In this document: positions 41,691 to 50,686 of the stretch, piece by piece
Position numbering within the stretch: position 1 is the first letter of the stretch
Layout: the number at the start of each line of letters is the position of its first letter
NCBI GenBank assembly: GCA_022703505.1
Contig: JAKLDN010000002.1
Coordinates: 1-64,000 of the forward strand
Length of the DNA: 64,000 nucleotides
Reading direction: 5' to 3'
From: Spirochaetota bacterium
GTDB taxonomy: Bacteria > Spirochaetota > Spirochaetia > Treponematales > UBA12059
The notes under the pieces: generated by a model
Told to the model about the DNA's origin: nothing
Database searches by the model: none
Seen by the model: the letters and a program-made list of their open reading frames with translations, nothing else
Made by a program: the position numbers and the translations under genes

Positions 41691-42878
41691 CTATTCGGCC
41701 CGGACCCGGGGAAGGGCGGAGGGCCTGCATCCGAAATCCACATGCTCCGCCCGGATGATGCCGCCCTCCGATTCCGAGGCCGCCACCGCGGCCCGGCAGA
41801 TCGCGTTCCTGAGCTGCCGGACGTTTCCCGGCCAGTCGTAGCCCGAGAGCAGTTCCATCGCGTCCGGCCCGATCTCCGCCGCTAGTCCCGCCTGGTCCAG
41901 GAAATGCCGCGCCAGCAGGGGGATGTCCCCGAGGCGTTCCCGGAGCGGTGGAAGCTTGAGCACCAGGGTCTCCAGCCGTTCCAACAGGTCGAAGCGCATG
42001 CCCTGGAACCGGTCCAGCTCCACGTTGGTCGCCGAGATCAGCCGGACGTCGCAGGATGAGGAGGACCGGGCTCCCAGGCGGCGGATCTCGCCGTTTTCCA
42101 GGATCCGGAGCAGCTTGGCCTGGGCCCCGGGCGAGAGTTCCGTTATCTCGTCCAGGAAGAGGGTTCCCCCGTCGGCGGTTTCGAAGGTCCCGGGCCGGGA
42201 GACCGCGCCGGTGTAGGCTCCGCGCTCCGTCCCGAAAAGCTCGCTCTCCAGGATGGATTCCGGGATGGCCCCGCAGTTGACCGCCAGGAAAGGCCGGGAA
42301 GCCCGCCGGGAAAGACCGTGGATCGAGCGGGCCGCCAGGTCCTTGCCGGTGCCGCTCTCCCCGGTGATCAGGACCGGGAAGTCGTACCGGGCGAAGAGAC
42401 GGATCCGGCGGCGGACCCCGCGTATGCAGTCGCTTTCCCCCAGGAGGATCCGGGTATCCGGATCCGGTTCCCCGTAGGGTCGGGAAGGTTCCCGGCAGGA
42501 CGGTTCCGTCGACCGGGAGGACCGGACCCGCCGGAGCCAGGCTTTCAACTCGTCCCCGGGGCAGTCCCGGGAAACGCAGGCCGCCGCTCCCTCCCTCAGA
42601 AGCGCGGTCGTCCGGGCGGGATCCCCGGCGGGAAGCCGGCAGACCAGGGGCACGGAGGGGAGGCGGGCCTTGAGGAGCCGGATCCTTCCTGCGGCGTCCC
42701 CGGCGACCGGGTCCCCGGCTCCCAGGATGACCAGGTCCCAGCCCTCCTCGGCCGCCGCGGCTTCGGCCTCGGCCGGGGTCCCGACGCCGCGGACGAGGTA
42801 TTCGTCTGCGAGGAGGGCGGCGAGGATGTCCCGTTCCTCTTCGTCTTCCTCCCAGTGGAGAATCCTGCGCATGCCCAA
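41691..42878 (-). CDS. NtrC-family sigma-54 activator lacking a DNA-binding domain, degenerate receiver
   Basis: 395 residues. The N-terminal about 120 residues have receiver-like form (RRILHWEEDEEERDILAALL; WDLVILGAGDPVAG), but the phospho-accepting Asp position is Gly. The AAA+ domain (about 145-375) has Walker A ITGESGTGKDLAA, the sigma-54 contact loop GAYTGA (Tyr variant of GAFTGA), Walker B GGTLFLDEITEL, sensor/Arg-finger regions (LLERLETLVLKLPPLRER) and a final DWPGNVRQLRNAI. The protein ends about 25 residues later with no Fis-type HTH. It may therefore activate from solution, like FlgR-type regulators. An inverted repeat lies 51 bases upstream. Confidence 0.85.
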   Translation of the reverse strand: MGMRRILHWEEDEEERDILAALLADEYLVRGVGTPAEAEAAAAEEGWDLVILGAGDPVAGDAAGRIRLLKARLPSVPLVCRLPAGDPARTTALLREGAAACVSRDCPGDELKAWLRRVRSSRSTEPSCREPSRPYGEPDPDTRILLGESDCIRGVRRRIRLFARYDFPVLITGESGTGKDLAARSIHGLSRRASRPFLAVNCGAIPESILESELFGTERGAYTGAVSRPGTFETADGGTLFLDEITELSPGAQAKLLRILENGEIRRLGARSSSSCDVRLISATNVELDRFQGMRFDLLERLETLVLKLPPLRERLGDIPLLARHFLDQAGLAAEIGPDAMELLSGYDWPGNVRQLRNAICRAAVAASESEGGIIRAEHVDFGCRPSALPRVRAE

Positions 42879-42928
42879 ACGGTAGAGCGGGCGGATCGCG
42901 GCTTCAATAGGCCCCGAGCCCGGGACTC

Positions 42929-42946
42929 TGTAGATTATTGTCTACA
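42929..42946. promoter_or_regulatory. Palindromic operator-like site upstream of the sigma-54 activator gene
   Basis: TGTAGATTATTGTCTACA is a perfect inverted repeat (TGTAGA-N6-TCTACA) in an otherwise GC-rich 120-base gap, 51 bases before the activator's start and just downstream of the WecG-like gene. It could be a regulator-binding site; the protein is unknown. Confidence 0.4.
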
Positions 42947-42998
42947 TCCAGAAGCGGTCGGACCGGGGGCCGGAGCGGCCCCCCCGGCACGGGGACGC

Positions 42999-43745
42999 TT
43001 AAAGCCGGCGGATCCTGTACCAAAGCAGGAGGAGGCGGTACCGTAGGTAGGGCAGGATCCGGAAGACCTTCCACGGGCGGCGGAGGGTGTAGGGAAGCCA
43101 CTCCAACCCGCGGTCGAAGAGGGCCTTGGACGGCTTGGGGACCTTTTCCGCGAAGACGTCGAAGAGGTCCGAGCACCAGAGGTAGAGGCCGGAGTTGAAG
43201 TGCTTGAGGCTCCGGGGAATCCACCGCTCCCGCCCGATGACTCCCCGGCCCACCAGGAGCAGGGTGGGCGTGGACTTGCGGATGGCCTGGAGTATGCTCT
43301 GTTCCATCTGCTTGGGATAATGGCCGGGAAAGCGGCCCACGATCCGGATGCCCGGGTAGGTGGCGTGGATGTTCTCCTCCGCCAGGCTCAGGTTGCGCCG
43401 GGTGGAGCCCAGGAGGTAAACGGACCGGTTCCACCGTTCCAGGGCATTCAGGAGCCGGATGGCGAAATCGAAGGGCATGTACCGGACCGGTTCTTCCCGG
43501 CGGAGGAACCGGGCTCCCCGGACCAGGGACCGGGAGATGGGCAGGACCAGGGAGGCCCCGTTGACCATGGTCCGGAATTCCCCGCTCCTGCGGGCCCGGA
43601 GCAGGTCCCAGAGGGACAGAAGGACGATCTGGTGGTTCCTTCCGTCGGAGAACATGGAGCGGATGACGTCGTCGAAGTCCTCGGGCTTGAGGATGTCCAG
43701 GGGCACCTTGAGGAGGGAAATTCGGGTTACGCGGTCGGAGTCCAT
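42999..43745 (-). CDS. WecG/TagA/CpsF-family glycosyltransferase
   Basis: 248 residues. It has the family fold: LDILKPEDFDDVIRSMF, VLLSLWDLLRARRSGEFRTMV, GASLVLPISRSLVRG, SVYLLGSTRRNLSLAEENI, YPGIRIVGRFPGHYP and LLLVGRGVIGRERWIPR. The C-terminal basic helix (LRYRLLLLWYRIRRL) may dock on the membrane. WecG-type enzymes add ManNAc or related sugars to lipid-linked intermediates. Here the acceptor is unknown. The usual catalytic Asp in GxPDGxG is not seen (LPISRS instead), so activity may differ. The start lies inside the last 19 bases of rsmE. Confidence 0.8.
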   Translation of the reverse strand: MDSDRVTRISLLKVPLDILKPEDFDDVIRSMFSDGRNHQIVLLSLWDLLRARRSGEFRTMVNGASLVLPISRSLVRGARFLRREEPVRYMPFDFAIRLLNALERWNRSVYLLGSTRRNLSLAEENIHATYPGIRIVGRFPGHYPKQMEQSILQAIRKSTPTLLLVGRGVIGRERWIPRSLKHFNSGLYLWCSDLFDVFAEKVPKPSKALFDRGLEWLPYTLRRPWKVFRILPYLRYRLLLLWYRIRRL

Positions 43746-44509
43746 GAGGAACGCTCCCGTAGGATCACTTGAATGGCGGCCACGGCATACAGGGCGGCGG
43801 TCTCGGTCCGAAGCACCGTGGGTCCCAGGTGGGCGGGCCGGAAGCCCAGGCCGTCCAGGAAGCGCACCTCATCCATGGAAAAGCCGCCTTCGGGGCCGAC
43901 GCAGGCCACGATCTCTTCGGGTTCTCCGGAAAGATAGCGATGAAGGGCCGCTCCTTCAAGGGGCGCCTCGTGGAAATAGAGGCCTATTCTGCCCGGGGCG
44001 GCCTTTCCGAGGATCCCGGGAAGCTCCTGGAAGGGCCGGGGGCTGTCCACCTCGGTCCGCAGGGAGGATCCGCTCTGCTGGAGGGCTTCCCGGACGATGC
44101 GTTCCCAGCGCGCCCGCTTGGCCGCCGCCCCGCCCTCGTCGGAGATCCGGGCCACGGAACGGGAGCTTTCGACCGGGATGATCCGCGCCACCCCGGCCTC
44201 CGCGGCCTGGCGGACGACCAGGTCCATCTTGCGGCCCTTGGGCAGGGCCTGCACCAGGACGAGGCGCGGGAGTCTCGTACCCCCCGGGCGGCCTTCTCCG
44301 GTCCGGGTGTCGGGGCGCACGGCCAGTTCGACCCGGCCCGCCTCCACGGCCCGGATCTCCAACTCGTAGCGGCGGCCTTCCCGGTCCAGCCCCGGAAAGC
44401 GGTCCCCCGGGGACAGGCGAAGCACCGAGAGCAGGTATCGGGCGGCTTCCCCCGCCAGGACGCAGCCGGGCTCCCCGGACCAGTCCGGGGGTAGGACGAA
44501 TTGACGCAT
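43727..44509 (-). CDS. rsmE: 16S rRNA m3U1498 methyltransferase (RsmE)
   Basis: 260 residues. An N-terminal PUA-like part (about 1-75) precedes the SPOUT domain: LPRLVLVQALPKGRKMDLVV, QAAEAGVARIIPVESSRSV, RWERIVREALQQSG, then IVACVGPEGGFSMDEV and LGPTVLRTETAALYAVA, the last two forming the SAM-binding knot (GPEGG and LRTETA). This is RsmE over its full length. It methylates U1498 of 16S rRNA on the 30S subunit. It lies between the S41 protease gene (28 bases upstream) and the WecG-like gene, which it overlaps. Confidence 0.95.
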   Translation of the reverse strand: MRQFVLPPDWSGEPGCVLAGEAARYLLSVLRLSPGDRFPGLDREGRRYELEIRAVEAGRVELAVRPDTRTGEGRPGGTRLPRLVLVQALPKGRKMDLVVRQAAEAGVARIIPVESSRSVARISDEGGAAAKRARWERIVREALQQSGSSLRTEVDSPRPFQELPGILGKAAPGRIGLYFHEAPLEGAALHRYLSGEPEEIVACVGPEGGFSMDEVRFLDGLGFRPAHLGPTVLRTETAALYAVAAIQVILRERSSWTPTA

Positions 44510-44537
44510 ATCGCCTTTCCGCGCGGAATCCGCGCGC

Positions 44538-46019
44538 TCAGGGCGACGGAGCCGCGGCCGCCAGGTCCTGGCTTTCCCGGACCGTCCGGGATCCGGACAG
44601 GAGCTCCCGGATCCGGCCCTGGTCGATCAGCTTGATCGCCTCCTGGAGCTGGATGTCGTACTCCAGGTCGTAGGCCGGGGCTATGGAAGTGCGCTGGAGC
44701 TCGTTGCGGAGGAGCCGGTCCAGGATCCGGTCCGAAAGCTTGATACCCGAGTCCCGGAGCTTCCGGACGAAGGCCCTGCGCTCCGCCTCCGTGGCGGAGG
44801 GCTTCTCCTTGGCGAAGTTGGCGAAGACCCGCTGCTCCAGGAGCCCGGACAGCTCCGCGGACTCCTCCTCCGTGAGCTCCGGCTCCTTCACCTCCAGGTC
44901 CGGCAGGATGCCGATCTTGTCGATGTTGGCGTCGCTGGGGGTGTAGTACCGGGACATGGTCAGCTTGAACCCCGTCTCCCCCAGGGGGAAGATCTGCTGG
45001 ACCGCTCCCTTGCCGTAGCTCCGCTCCCCGATCAGGTAGGCCCTCTTCTGGTCCTTCAGGGCCCCCGCCAGGATCTCCGAGGCGCTGGCGGAGCCCCGAT
45101 TGATGAGGACCACCACGGGCCAATCCCGGGGCACGGTCAGGGTGGATTTTGCGCGGTAGACCTGGTTCTCGTAGGCCGTCCGGGATTTCGTGGAGACGAT
45201 GACACCCGAATCCAGGAAGAGGTCGGCGGTGTCGATGACCGCGGACAGAAGGCCTCCGGGGTTGTTCCGGAGGTCGATCACCATGGCCCGTGCGCCCTGG
45301 GCCTTGAAGTCCTCCACGGCTTCCTTGACCCGCGCGGTGGTCTGGGGGTTGAACTCTATGATGCGCAGGTAGCCCGTGCGGTTGGGCATCATCGCCCGCT
45401 TGACCGAGGGGACCTCGATCAGGGCGCGGACGATCGCCACGGGGAAGGTGATGTTCTCGCCCCTGCGGATGGTCAGGACCACCGTGGAGCCCGGGGTTCC
45501 GCGGAGCTTCTTCAGGACTTCGTCCATGGCCAGGGGAGCCGTGGAGGCTCCGTCGATCTCGCTGATCCAGTCTCCGGGCTGTATCCCCGCGCGCCAGCCC
45601 GGGGTGTCCTCGATGGGGGACACGACCTCCACCCAGGGTTCTTCCCCGGGACGGCGGCTGGAAGGCGGGGTCTTGGAGATGTACAGCCCGATGCCCCCGT
45701 ACTGGCCGACCGTGGTGTCCTGGAGATCGCTGATGGCCGCGCTGTCCAGGAAGGTCGAATAGGGGTCGTTCAGGGCGTCCAGCATCCCCTTCATGGCCCC
45801 CTCGTACAGGACCTTGGGATCCACTTCGTCCACGTAGTTCTGGAGGATGAAGGAGTATACGTTCTGGAACAGGGAGGAATACCGCTGGGCCTCGGACGCC
45901 TGGGTCTGGGCGAAGGCGGGGGGTACGGAGACCGAGAGCAGCGAGCACAGCGCCAGCGCCGCGACGACCGCGGTCCAGGCGACCCTATCCTGTTTCCCGT
46001 GGGAGGGGGAGGTTTGCAT
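44538..46019 (-). CDS. Carboxy-terminal processing protease (S41 family)
   Basis: 493 residues. A signal peptide or anchor (VVAALALCSLLSVSVPPAFA) is followed by a helical segment, a PDZ domain (about 100-180: VGQYGGIGLYISK, GIQPGDWISEIDGAS) and the S41 catalytic core. There VIDLRNNPGGLL, LINRGSASASEILAGAL (nucleophile Ser) and GERSYGKGAVQQIFPL (catalytic Lys) are intact. The enzyme should act in the periplasm, trimming or degrading proteins from their C-terminus. ATG 46019 has AGGAAT upstream. It is followed by rsmE and a glycosyltransferase gene in one leftward run. Confidence 0.93.
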   Translation of the reverse strand: MQTSPSHGKQDRVAWTAVVAALALCSLLSVSVPPAFAQTQASEAQRYSSLFQNVYSFILQNYVDEVDPKVLYEGAMKGMLDALNDPYSTFLDSAAISDLQDTTVGQYGGIGLYISKTPPSSRRPGEEPWVEVVSPIEDTPGWRAGIQPGDWISEIDGASTAPLAMDEVLKKLRGTPGSTVVLTIRRGENITFPVAIVRALIEVPSVKRAMMPNRTGYLRIIEFNPQTTARVKEAVEDFKAQGARAMVIDLRNNPGGLLSAVIDTADLFLDSGVIVSTKSRTAYENQVYRAKSTLTVPRDWPVVVLINRGSASASEILAGALKDQKRAYLIGERSYGKGAVQQIFPLGETGFKLTMSRYYTPSDANIDKIGILPDLEVKEPELTEEESAELSGLLEQRVFANFAKEKPSATEAERRAFVRKLRDSGIKLSDRILDRLLRNELQRTSIAPAYDLEYDIQLQEAIKLIDQGRIRELLSGSRTVRESQDLAAAAPSP

Positions 46020-46098
46020 AGTATTCCTATTGTCCGCGCAGCGCCTTGCGCTGTCAATGCTTGACGCCCCCGGGAGGCCACGGGTAGACTGGACCCCT

Positions 46099-46563
46099 AT
46101 GCGGCGATCCTTCATCACCCTCCTGGGCGCGGGCGGGGAACTGGTCCGGTACTTCGGGCTCATCGCCCTGGCGCGCGCCTTCCTGGGCGGGGCGGGGGGT
46201 AAGACTACCCTGGCGCTCCTCCAGTTCGCCGCCTCCCCCCACCTTCTGTTCGCGGGCGGGTTTTTTTTTCTATGGCTTGATTCCCGCAGGTACGACGCCT
46301 TCCGGCCCCTGCTGGCCGCGGGAAAGGCGCTCGGTTTCCTGACCCTGGGAACCCTCCTGGCCCGGTTCGCCCTGGGCTTCCGCGACGAGCTGCCGCCCCA
46401 GGGGGATCCGGCGGTTCTGCTGGCCGCCATGGGGGCCTTCCTGGCCTGGGACGCCGCCGCGGGACTCGCCCTGGCCCGGTCCCTCCGCGCCTACCCCCTG
46501 GATTCCGGCGTCTCGCGCCCGGAAACCCCGGAGCCCGTGCCGGAGCCCGTGGAACTCGAGTAG
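46099..46563 (+). CDS. Small membrane protein upstream of the FlhG-like gene
   Basis: 154 residues with four hydrophobic segments (ITLLGAGGELVRYFGLIALA; ASPHLLFAGGFFFLWL; LGFLTLGTLLARFALGF; VLLAAMGAFLAWDAAAGLAL) and a Pro/Glu-rich tail (RPETPEPVPEPVELE). No family was recognised. Its stop is eight bases from the FlhG-like ATG, and FapA follows, so it may belong with a flagellar or cell-polarity function. It is divergent from the S41 protease. Confidence 0.62.
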   Translation: MRRSFITLLGAGGELVRYFGLIALARAFLGGAGGKTTLALLQFAASPHLLFAGGFFFLWLDSRRYDAFRPLLAAGKALGFLTLGTLLARFALGFRDELPPQGDPAVLLAAMGAFLAWDAAAGLALARSLRAYPLDSGVSRPETPEPVPEPVELE

Positions 46564-46571
46564 GAGGGCCC

Positions 46572-47714
46572 ATGCACATCGTGCCGATCGCCAGCGGGAA
46601 GGGCGGGGTGGGCAAGTCCCTGGTGGCCGCGAACCTCTCCATAGCCCTGGCGGAGGCGGGACGCCGGGTGATCCTGGCGGACCTGGACCTGGGGGCCTCC
46701 AACCTCCACGTGATCCTGGGGATTCCGTCCACCGGGCGGGGGGTGGGCACCTGGCTCTCCACCTCCGGCGCGGAGTTCTCGGACATCGTCCTTTCCTCGG
46801 ACTATCCGAACCTCCGGTTCATACCCGGGGACGCGGAGATCCCGGGGCTAGCCAACATCACCGCCCCCCAGAAGCACCGCCTGATCCGGAAGCTCCTGGC
46901 CCTGGACGCGGACTACCTGGTCCTGGACCTGGGGGCCGGGACGGGGGCCAACATCCTGGACTTCTTCCTGACCGCGACCCAGGGGATCGTGGTCACGGCC
47001 CCGGCCCTGACGGCCACCCTGAACGCCTACCTCTTCCTCAAGAACGCGATCTTCCGGCTCATGTGGACCACCTTCAAGAAGGGCTCCGCGGCCTACGCGG
47101 TCCTGGAGGGCCTACGGAAGGACGGGTCCTCCCTCCAGAAGGCCTACGTCCCGGCGATCCTGGACCAGGTGGGCCGGGCGGACCCGGAGAGCCGAGCCGC
47201 CTTCGAGGCCAAGGCCGCCCAATTCCGGCCCCGCCTGGTCATGAACATGCTGGAGGACCCCAAGGACGCGGAAAAAGCCCAGAAGATCCGAAAGTCCAGC
47301 CTCCAGTACCTGAACCTGGACGTGGAGCACCTGGGCATCCTCTACCGGGACGACCTCCAGGACATCGCCCTGGGCAGCCGGATCCCCATCCTCCGGTACA
47401 AGCCCCAGGCGGTCCTGTCCCAGGCCATCTACCGCATGGCGGACAAGCTCCTGTCCTGCGAGGACGCCGCGGAGGAGCCCCTGTCGGACGCCTACCTGGA
47501 CGAGACCTACCAGACCGCGGAGATGGAGGCGGAGATCGATTATTCCGCCAAGGTGGAGTACATCGAGGACCTCCTCCACTCGGGCTCCCTGACCCCCGGG
47601 GACCTCGTGGAGACCGTCAAGTCCCAGCAGTTCGAGATCGGCCAGCTCCGGAAGGAGAACCAGTTCCTCAAGTCCAAGCTGGTCAAGGCTTTCTCCCAGG
47701 GATTCAAGGGGTAG
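46572..47714 (+). CDS. MinD/ParA-family ATPase, FlhG-like
   Basis: 380 residues. Deviant Walker A IASGKGGVGKSLVAANLSIA, switch I region LADLDLGASNLHVILG, and switch II YLVLDLGAGTGANILDFF are present, as is the APALTATLNAYLFLKNA segment typical of FlhG/YlxH-type proteins. After the MinD core (to about 290) comes a C-terminal extension with coiled coil (IEDLLHSGSLTPGDLVETV; QQFEIGQLRKENQFLKSKL) unlike the amphipathic helix of MinD. It probably controls number or placement of flagella or another polar structure. It ends three bases before fapA. Confidence 0.83.
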   Translation: MHIVPIASGKGGVGKSLVAANLSIALAEAGRRVILADLDLGASNLHVILGIPSTGRGVGTWLSTSGAEFSDIVLSSDYPNLRFIPGDAEIPGLANITAPQKHRLIRKLLALDADYLVLDLGAGTGANILDFFLTATQGIVVTAPALTATLNAYLFLKNAIFRLMWTTFKKGSAAYAVLEGLRKDGSSLQKAYVPAILDQVGRADPESRAAFEAKAAQFRPRLVMNMLEDPKDAEKAQKIRKSSLQYLNLDVEHLGILYRDDLQDIALGSRIPILRYKPQAVLSQAIYRMADKLLSCEDAAEEPLSDAYLDETYQTAEMEAEIDYSAKVEYIEDLLHSGSLTPGDLVETVKSQQFEIGQLRKENQFLKSKLVKAFSQGFKG

Positions 47715-47717
47715 GTC

Positions 47718-50657
47718 GTGGCATCCGTCCCGACCGGTTCGATCGAGCTGCGGGTCGACCCCGCGGGCCTGGAGGCCCTTCTCGCCTTCAAGCCGGATCC
47801 CAAGGGCGAGGAGTGGAGCGTCGGCCGGACGATGCGCCTGGCCCTGGACGCCCGCTTGGCCGGGGTGGCCCAGAAGCGGATCGAGGAGATCCTTTCCAAG
47901 TTCGCCCGGGCCCCGGGGCCCGCATCGGAGGTCCTGGTCCGGGGCGTCCCGCCGGAGCCGCCGAGCCTGGAGGACCCCGAGTGGGTCGAGCTTACCGTCC
48001 CCCCCGAGGCGGAGCCCTTCCGGGACGCGGTTCTGCGGGAAGCCCCCGCCCCTGCGGTGTTCCGGATCCGGACGGAGAAGGTCTCCGTGGAAAAGGTGAT
48101 CCGAAAGCCCGGGGCCCTGCCCTTCCTGCCCGCCAAGGAAGAGCGGATCGTGGAGGTCGAGAAGCGGGAGGTCCGGGAGCCGGTGGCCCTGGACACCCGG
48201 ATCCTGAAGGTGGGATTCACCCGCAGGGGCCAGCGCTTGGCCGTGCTCTCCACGGCCGCCCCGGGCAGGCCCGGGAAGACCGTGTACGGCAAGGCGATCA
48301 ACCCCGAGGGGCCGGAGGACACGAGCTTCCACTGCGGCGAGGGGGTGACCCGGAACCGGAACGAGCTCGTCGCCTCGGCGGACGGCTTCGTCCGGATCGG
48401 GTCCCGCTGGGTGGACATCCGGCCCTTCCCCCTCCACGCCTGGGAGGTCGCGCGGTCCGCGGACGGGACTTCCTTCCTGCTCAACTTCACCCCCGGGGAT
48501 CCGCGCCTGGACCTGCCCGAGGCGGAGGGGATCCTGGCCGCCGCGGAGGGACTGGGCGCCGACCGGGCTTCCCTGGTCTCCGCGGACGACATAACCCGGG
48601 CGATCCGGTCCGCGGTCGCGGAGGCGGAACCCCTCCTGTCCTACAGCATCTCCGAAAGCCGGGACGCCTCCGTGGAGATCGTGGTCTCCCCGGACCGGAT
48701 GCGCGCCTCCGTGAACGTGCGGAAGGGCCGGGGCCGGGGGCGGCCCCTGGAGCTGCCGGCCCTGGGCACCGCGATCGCCCGGGCCAAGATCTCCGGCATG
48801 GACACCGCCAAGGTCAAGAAGGACCTCCTGGAGTTCTTCAAGGGCCCGGAGACGGAACTGGCCGACTACGTCCTGGCCGAGGGCCGGCCCCCGGGACGGG
48901 GCAAGGACCGGGAGCTGGCCTGGTCCGTGGCCTTCCTTCCCGAGGACCAGGCGGAGCCCCTCCGCAGGGCCGTCTCCGCCCACCCGGCCCTGACCTCCTC
49001 CGTCCCCACCCTGGACGACTTCCCCCTCCCGGCAGCCCAGGGCGTCTGCTTCGTCCAGGCGGGCCAGGAGATCGGGAAGTTCACGCCCCCCGCCCCGGGC
49101 ACTCCGGGCCAGTCGGTCCTGGGGGAGGCCCTGTCGGGGATCCCCGGGGCGGAACCGAAGATACGCACCTTCGAGAACGTGGCCCGCATACGGGACGTCT
49201 TCCGCAGCGAGGTCGAGGGCCTGGTTCTCCGGGGCGAGCGGGACGGGGAGGTCCTGCTCCGGGTGGTCCCCTACAAGGAGTACCGGGCGGAGGTGACCCT
49301 GGCCCCGGACATCTCGGAGGCCCGGCTGTCCCTGTACCCCGCGGAGGGCTTGGCTCCCCGGCCCACGGCGGAATCCCTCCTGGCCGCCCTGGCCGAGGAG
49401 GAGGTGAGCTACGGCATCGACCGGGAGGCGGTGTCCGGGGCGATCCAGGAATCCCTGGAGGGCCGGCCCGTGGAGGGGCTCGTCGTGGCCCGGCGCAAGG
49501 ATCCCGTGGCAGCCGGGGGCGTCCGGACGGAGTGGAAGGTCCGGAAGGCCACGGGCGCCGCGGTGACCATCCGCGAGGACGGCCGGGCGGACTACAAGAA
49601 CCAGGACCGCTCCACCCTGGTCACCGAGGGACAGCCCCTGGTGGAACTGGTCCGTTTCGGAGGGGAGGGGGAGGACGGGATCGACGTCCGGGGCCAGCCG
49701 ATCAAGCCCCCCGCGGATCCCCGGTCCGCCCCCCCGCCCCAGTGGGACGCCTCGGTCCGGGAGGAGAAAACCCCGGAGGGCAACGTCCTTCTGGTGGCCG
49801 CCCGCACCGGGGAGCTCTACTTCGAGGGAAACCGCCTTGCCATCGTCCAGGGCAAGCAGGTGGCCGGGGACGTGGGTCCCGCCACCGGAAACGTCCGCTT
49901 CCCCGGGGCCGTCCAGGTCTCGGGCTCCGTCCTGGGAGGCTACACCGTCTTCGCGGAGGGGGATGTCACCATCTCCGGCTCCGTGGAGGCCGCCCTGATC
50001 TCCTCGGACGGGTCCATCCGCATCGGGGAAGGCATCAAGGGCCGCCGCAAGGCGACCCTCCGGGCCCGGAAGACCCTGGAGGCCTCCTTCGCGGAGCAGG
50101 CCCTGCTCCTGGCCGTGGAGGGAGTATCCCTCCGGGGCGCGTGCCTCCTGTCCAACGTGAAAACCAACGGCCGCCTGGTCCTGGGCGGGGACAAGGGCAT
50201 CCTGATCGGGGGGGTCGTGCGGGCCCGGAGGGGGGTGGAGGTCCAGAGCCTCGGCTCCGAGAACGGGATCAAGACCGAGGTCTCCTTCGGCCAGGACTAC
50301 CTCCTGGCGGACCAGGCGGAGGCGGAGGAGCGGGAGATCGAGCGTCTCAAGGCCCTGATCCTCCAGACGGACAAGCGAATGAAGGACCTGGAGCGGAGCG
50401 GCTTCGCCCTGGACGAGGTCCGGCAGGACAAGACCAAGCTCCTCAAGCTCATCGAGAAGCGGAGCCTCCGGGTCTTCGACTTCCGGGAGCGCTTCGAGGA
50501 GCACCACGAGTCCGCGGTGGTGGTCCGGGGGGTGGTGCATCCCGGGGTGGTCCTGGAAAGCCACAACCGCTTCCTGGAGATCCAGAGCCGCAAGGAGAGG
50601 GTGGCCTTCACCTTCGACGTCCAGCTGGGGCGCATCGTGGAGAAGCCCCTGAAGTGA
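47718..50657 (+). CDS. fapA: FapA (DUF342) family protein, long form
   Basis: 979 residues starting at GTG 47718 with AGGGGTAGG upstream. The C-terminal third is the DUF342/FapA module. The beta-helix region has IKPPADPRSAPPPQWDASV, LYFEGNRLAIVQGKQVAGDV, VQVSGSVLGGYTVFAEGDV and VTISGSVEAALISSDGSI. A coiled coil (EAEEREIERLKALILQTDKR) and a final domain (VVVRGVVHPGVVLESHN) follow. The N-terminal 550 residues contain further DUF342-like beta segments (GKTVYGKAINPEG; GQSVLGEALSGIPG) at lower similarity, suggesting internal duplication. FapA-like proteins bind polymers of flagellar/pilus or polar systems. Its location beside an FlhG-like gene fits that. Confidence 0.82.
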   Translation: MASVPTGSIELRVDPAGLEALLAFKPDPKGEEWSVGRTMRLALDARLAGVAQKRIEEILSKFARAPGPASEVLVRGVPPEPPSLEDPEWVELTVPPEAEPFRDAVLREAPAPAVFRIRTEKVSVEKVIRKPGALPFLPAKEERIVEVEKREVREPVALDTRILKVGFTRRGQRLAVLSTAAPGRPGKTVYGKAINPEGPEDTSFHCGEGVTRNRNELVASADGFVRIGSRWVDIRPFPLHAWEVARSADGTSFLLNFTPGDPRLDLPEAEGILAAAEGLGADRASLVSADDITRAIRSAVAEAEPLLSYSISESRDASVEIVVSPDRMRASVNVRKGRGRGRPLELPALGTAIARAKISGMDTAKVKKDLLEFFKGPETELADYVLAEGRPPGRGKDRELAWSVAFLPEDQAEPLRRAVSAHPALTSSVPTLDDFPLPAAQGVCFVQAGQEIGKFTPPAPGTPGQSVLGEALSGIPGAEPKIRTFENVARIRDVFRSEVEGLVLRGERDGEVLLRVVPYKEYRAEVTLAPDISEARLSLYPAEGLAPRPTAESLLAALAEEEVSYGIDREAVSGAIQESLEGRPVEGLVVARRKDPVAAGGVRTEWKVRKATGAAVTIREDGRADYKNQDRSTLVTEGQPLVELVRFGGEGEDGIDVRGQPIKPPADPRSAPPPQWDASVREEKTPEGNVLLVAARTGELYFEGNRLAIVQGKQVAGDVGPATGNVRFPGAVQVSGSVLGGYTVFAEGDVTISGSVEAALISSDGSIRIGEGIKGRRKATLRARKTLEASFAEQALLLAVEGVSLRGACLLSNVKTNGRLVLGGDKGILIGGVVRARRGVEVQSLGSENGIKTEVSFGQDYLLADQAEAEEREIERLKALILQTDKRMKDLERSGFALDEVRQDKTKLLKLIEKRSLRVFDFRERFEEHHESAVVVRGVVHPGVVLESHNRFLEIQSRKERVAFTFDVQLGRIVEKPLK

Positions 50658-50686
50658 GAATCCCGGGTTCCGGGGAAGGGGAGAGG

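Noticed and set aside
47112-50564. Long antisense open frame opposite fapA
   Set aside because: Composition (Leu/Gly/Val/Gln-rich antisense pattern) and lack of motifs show it is a shadow of fapA.
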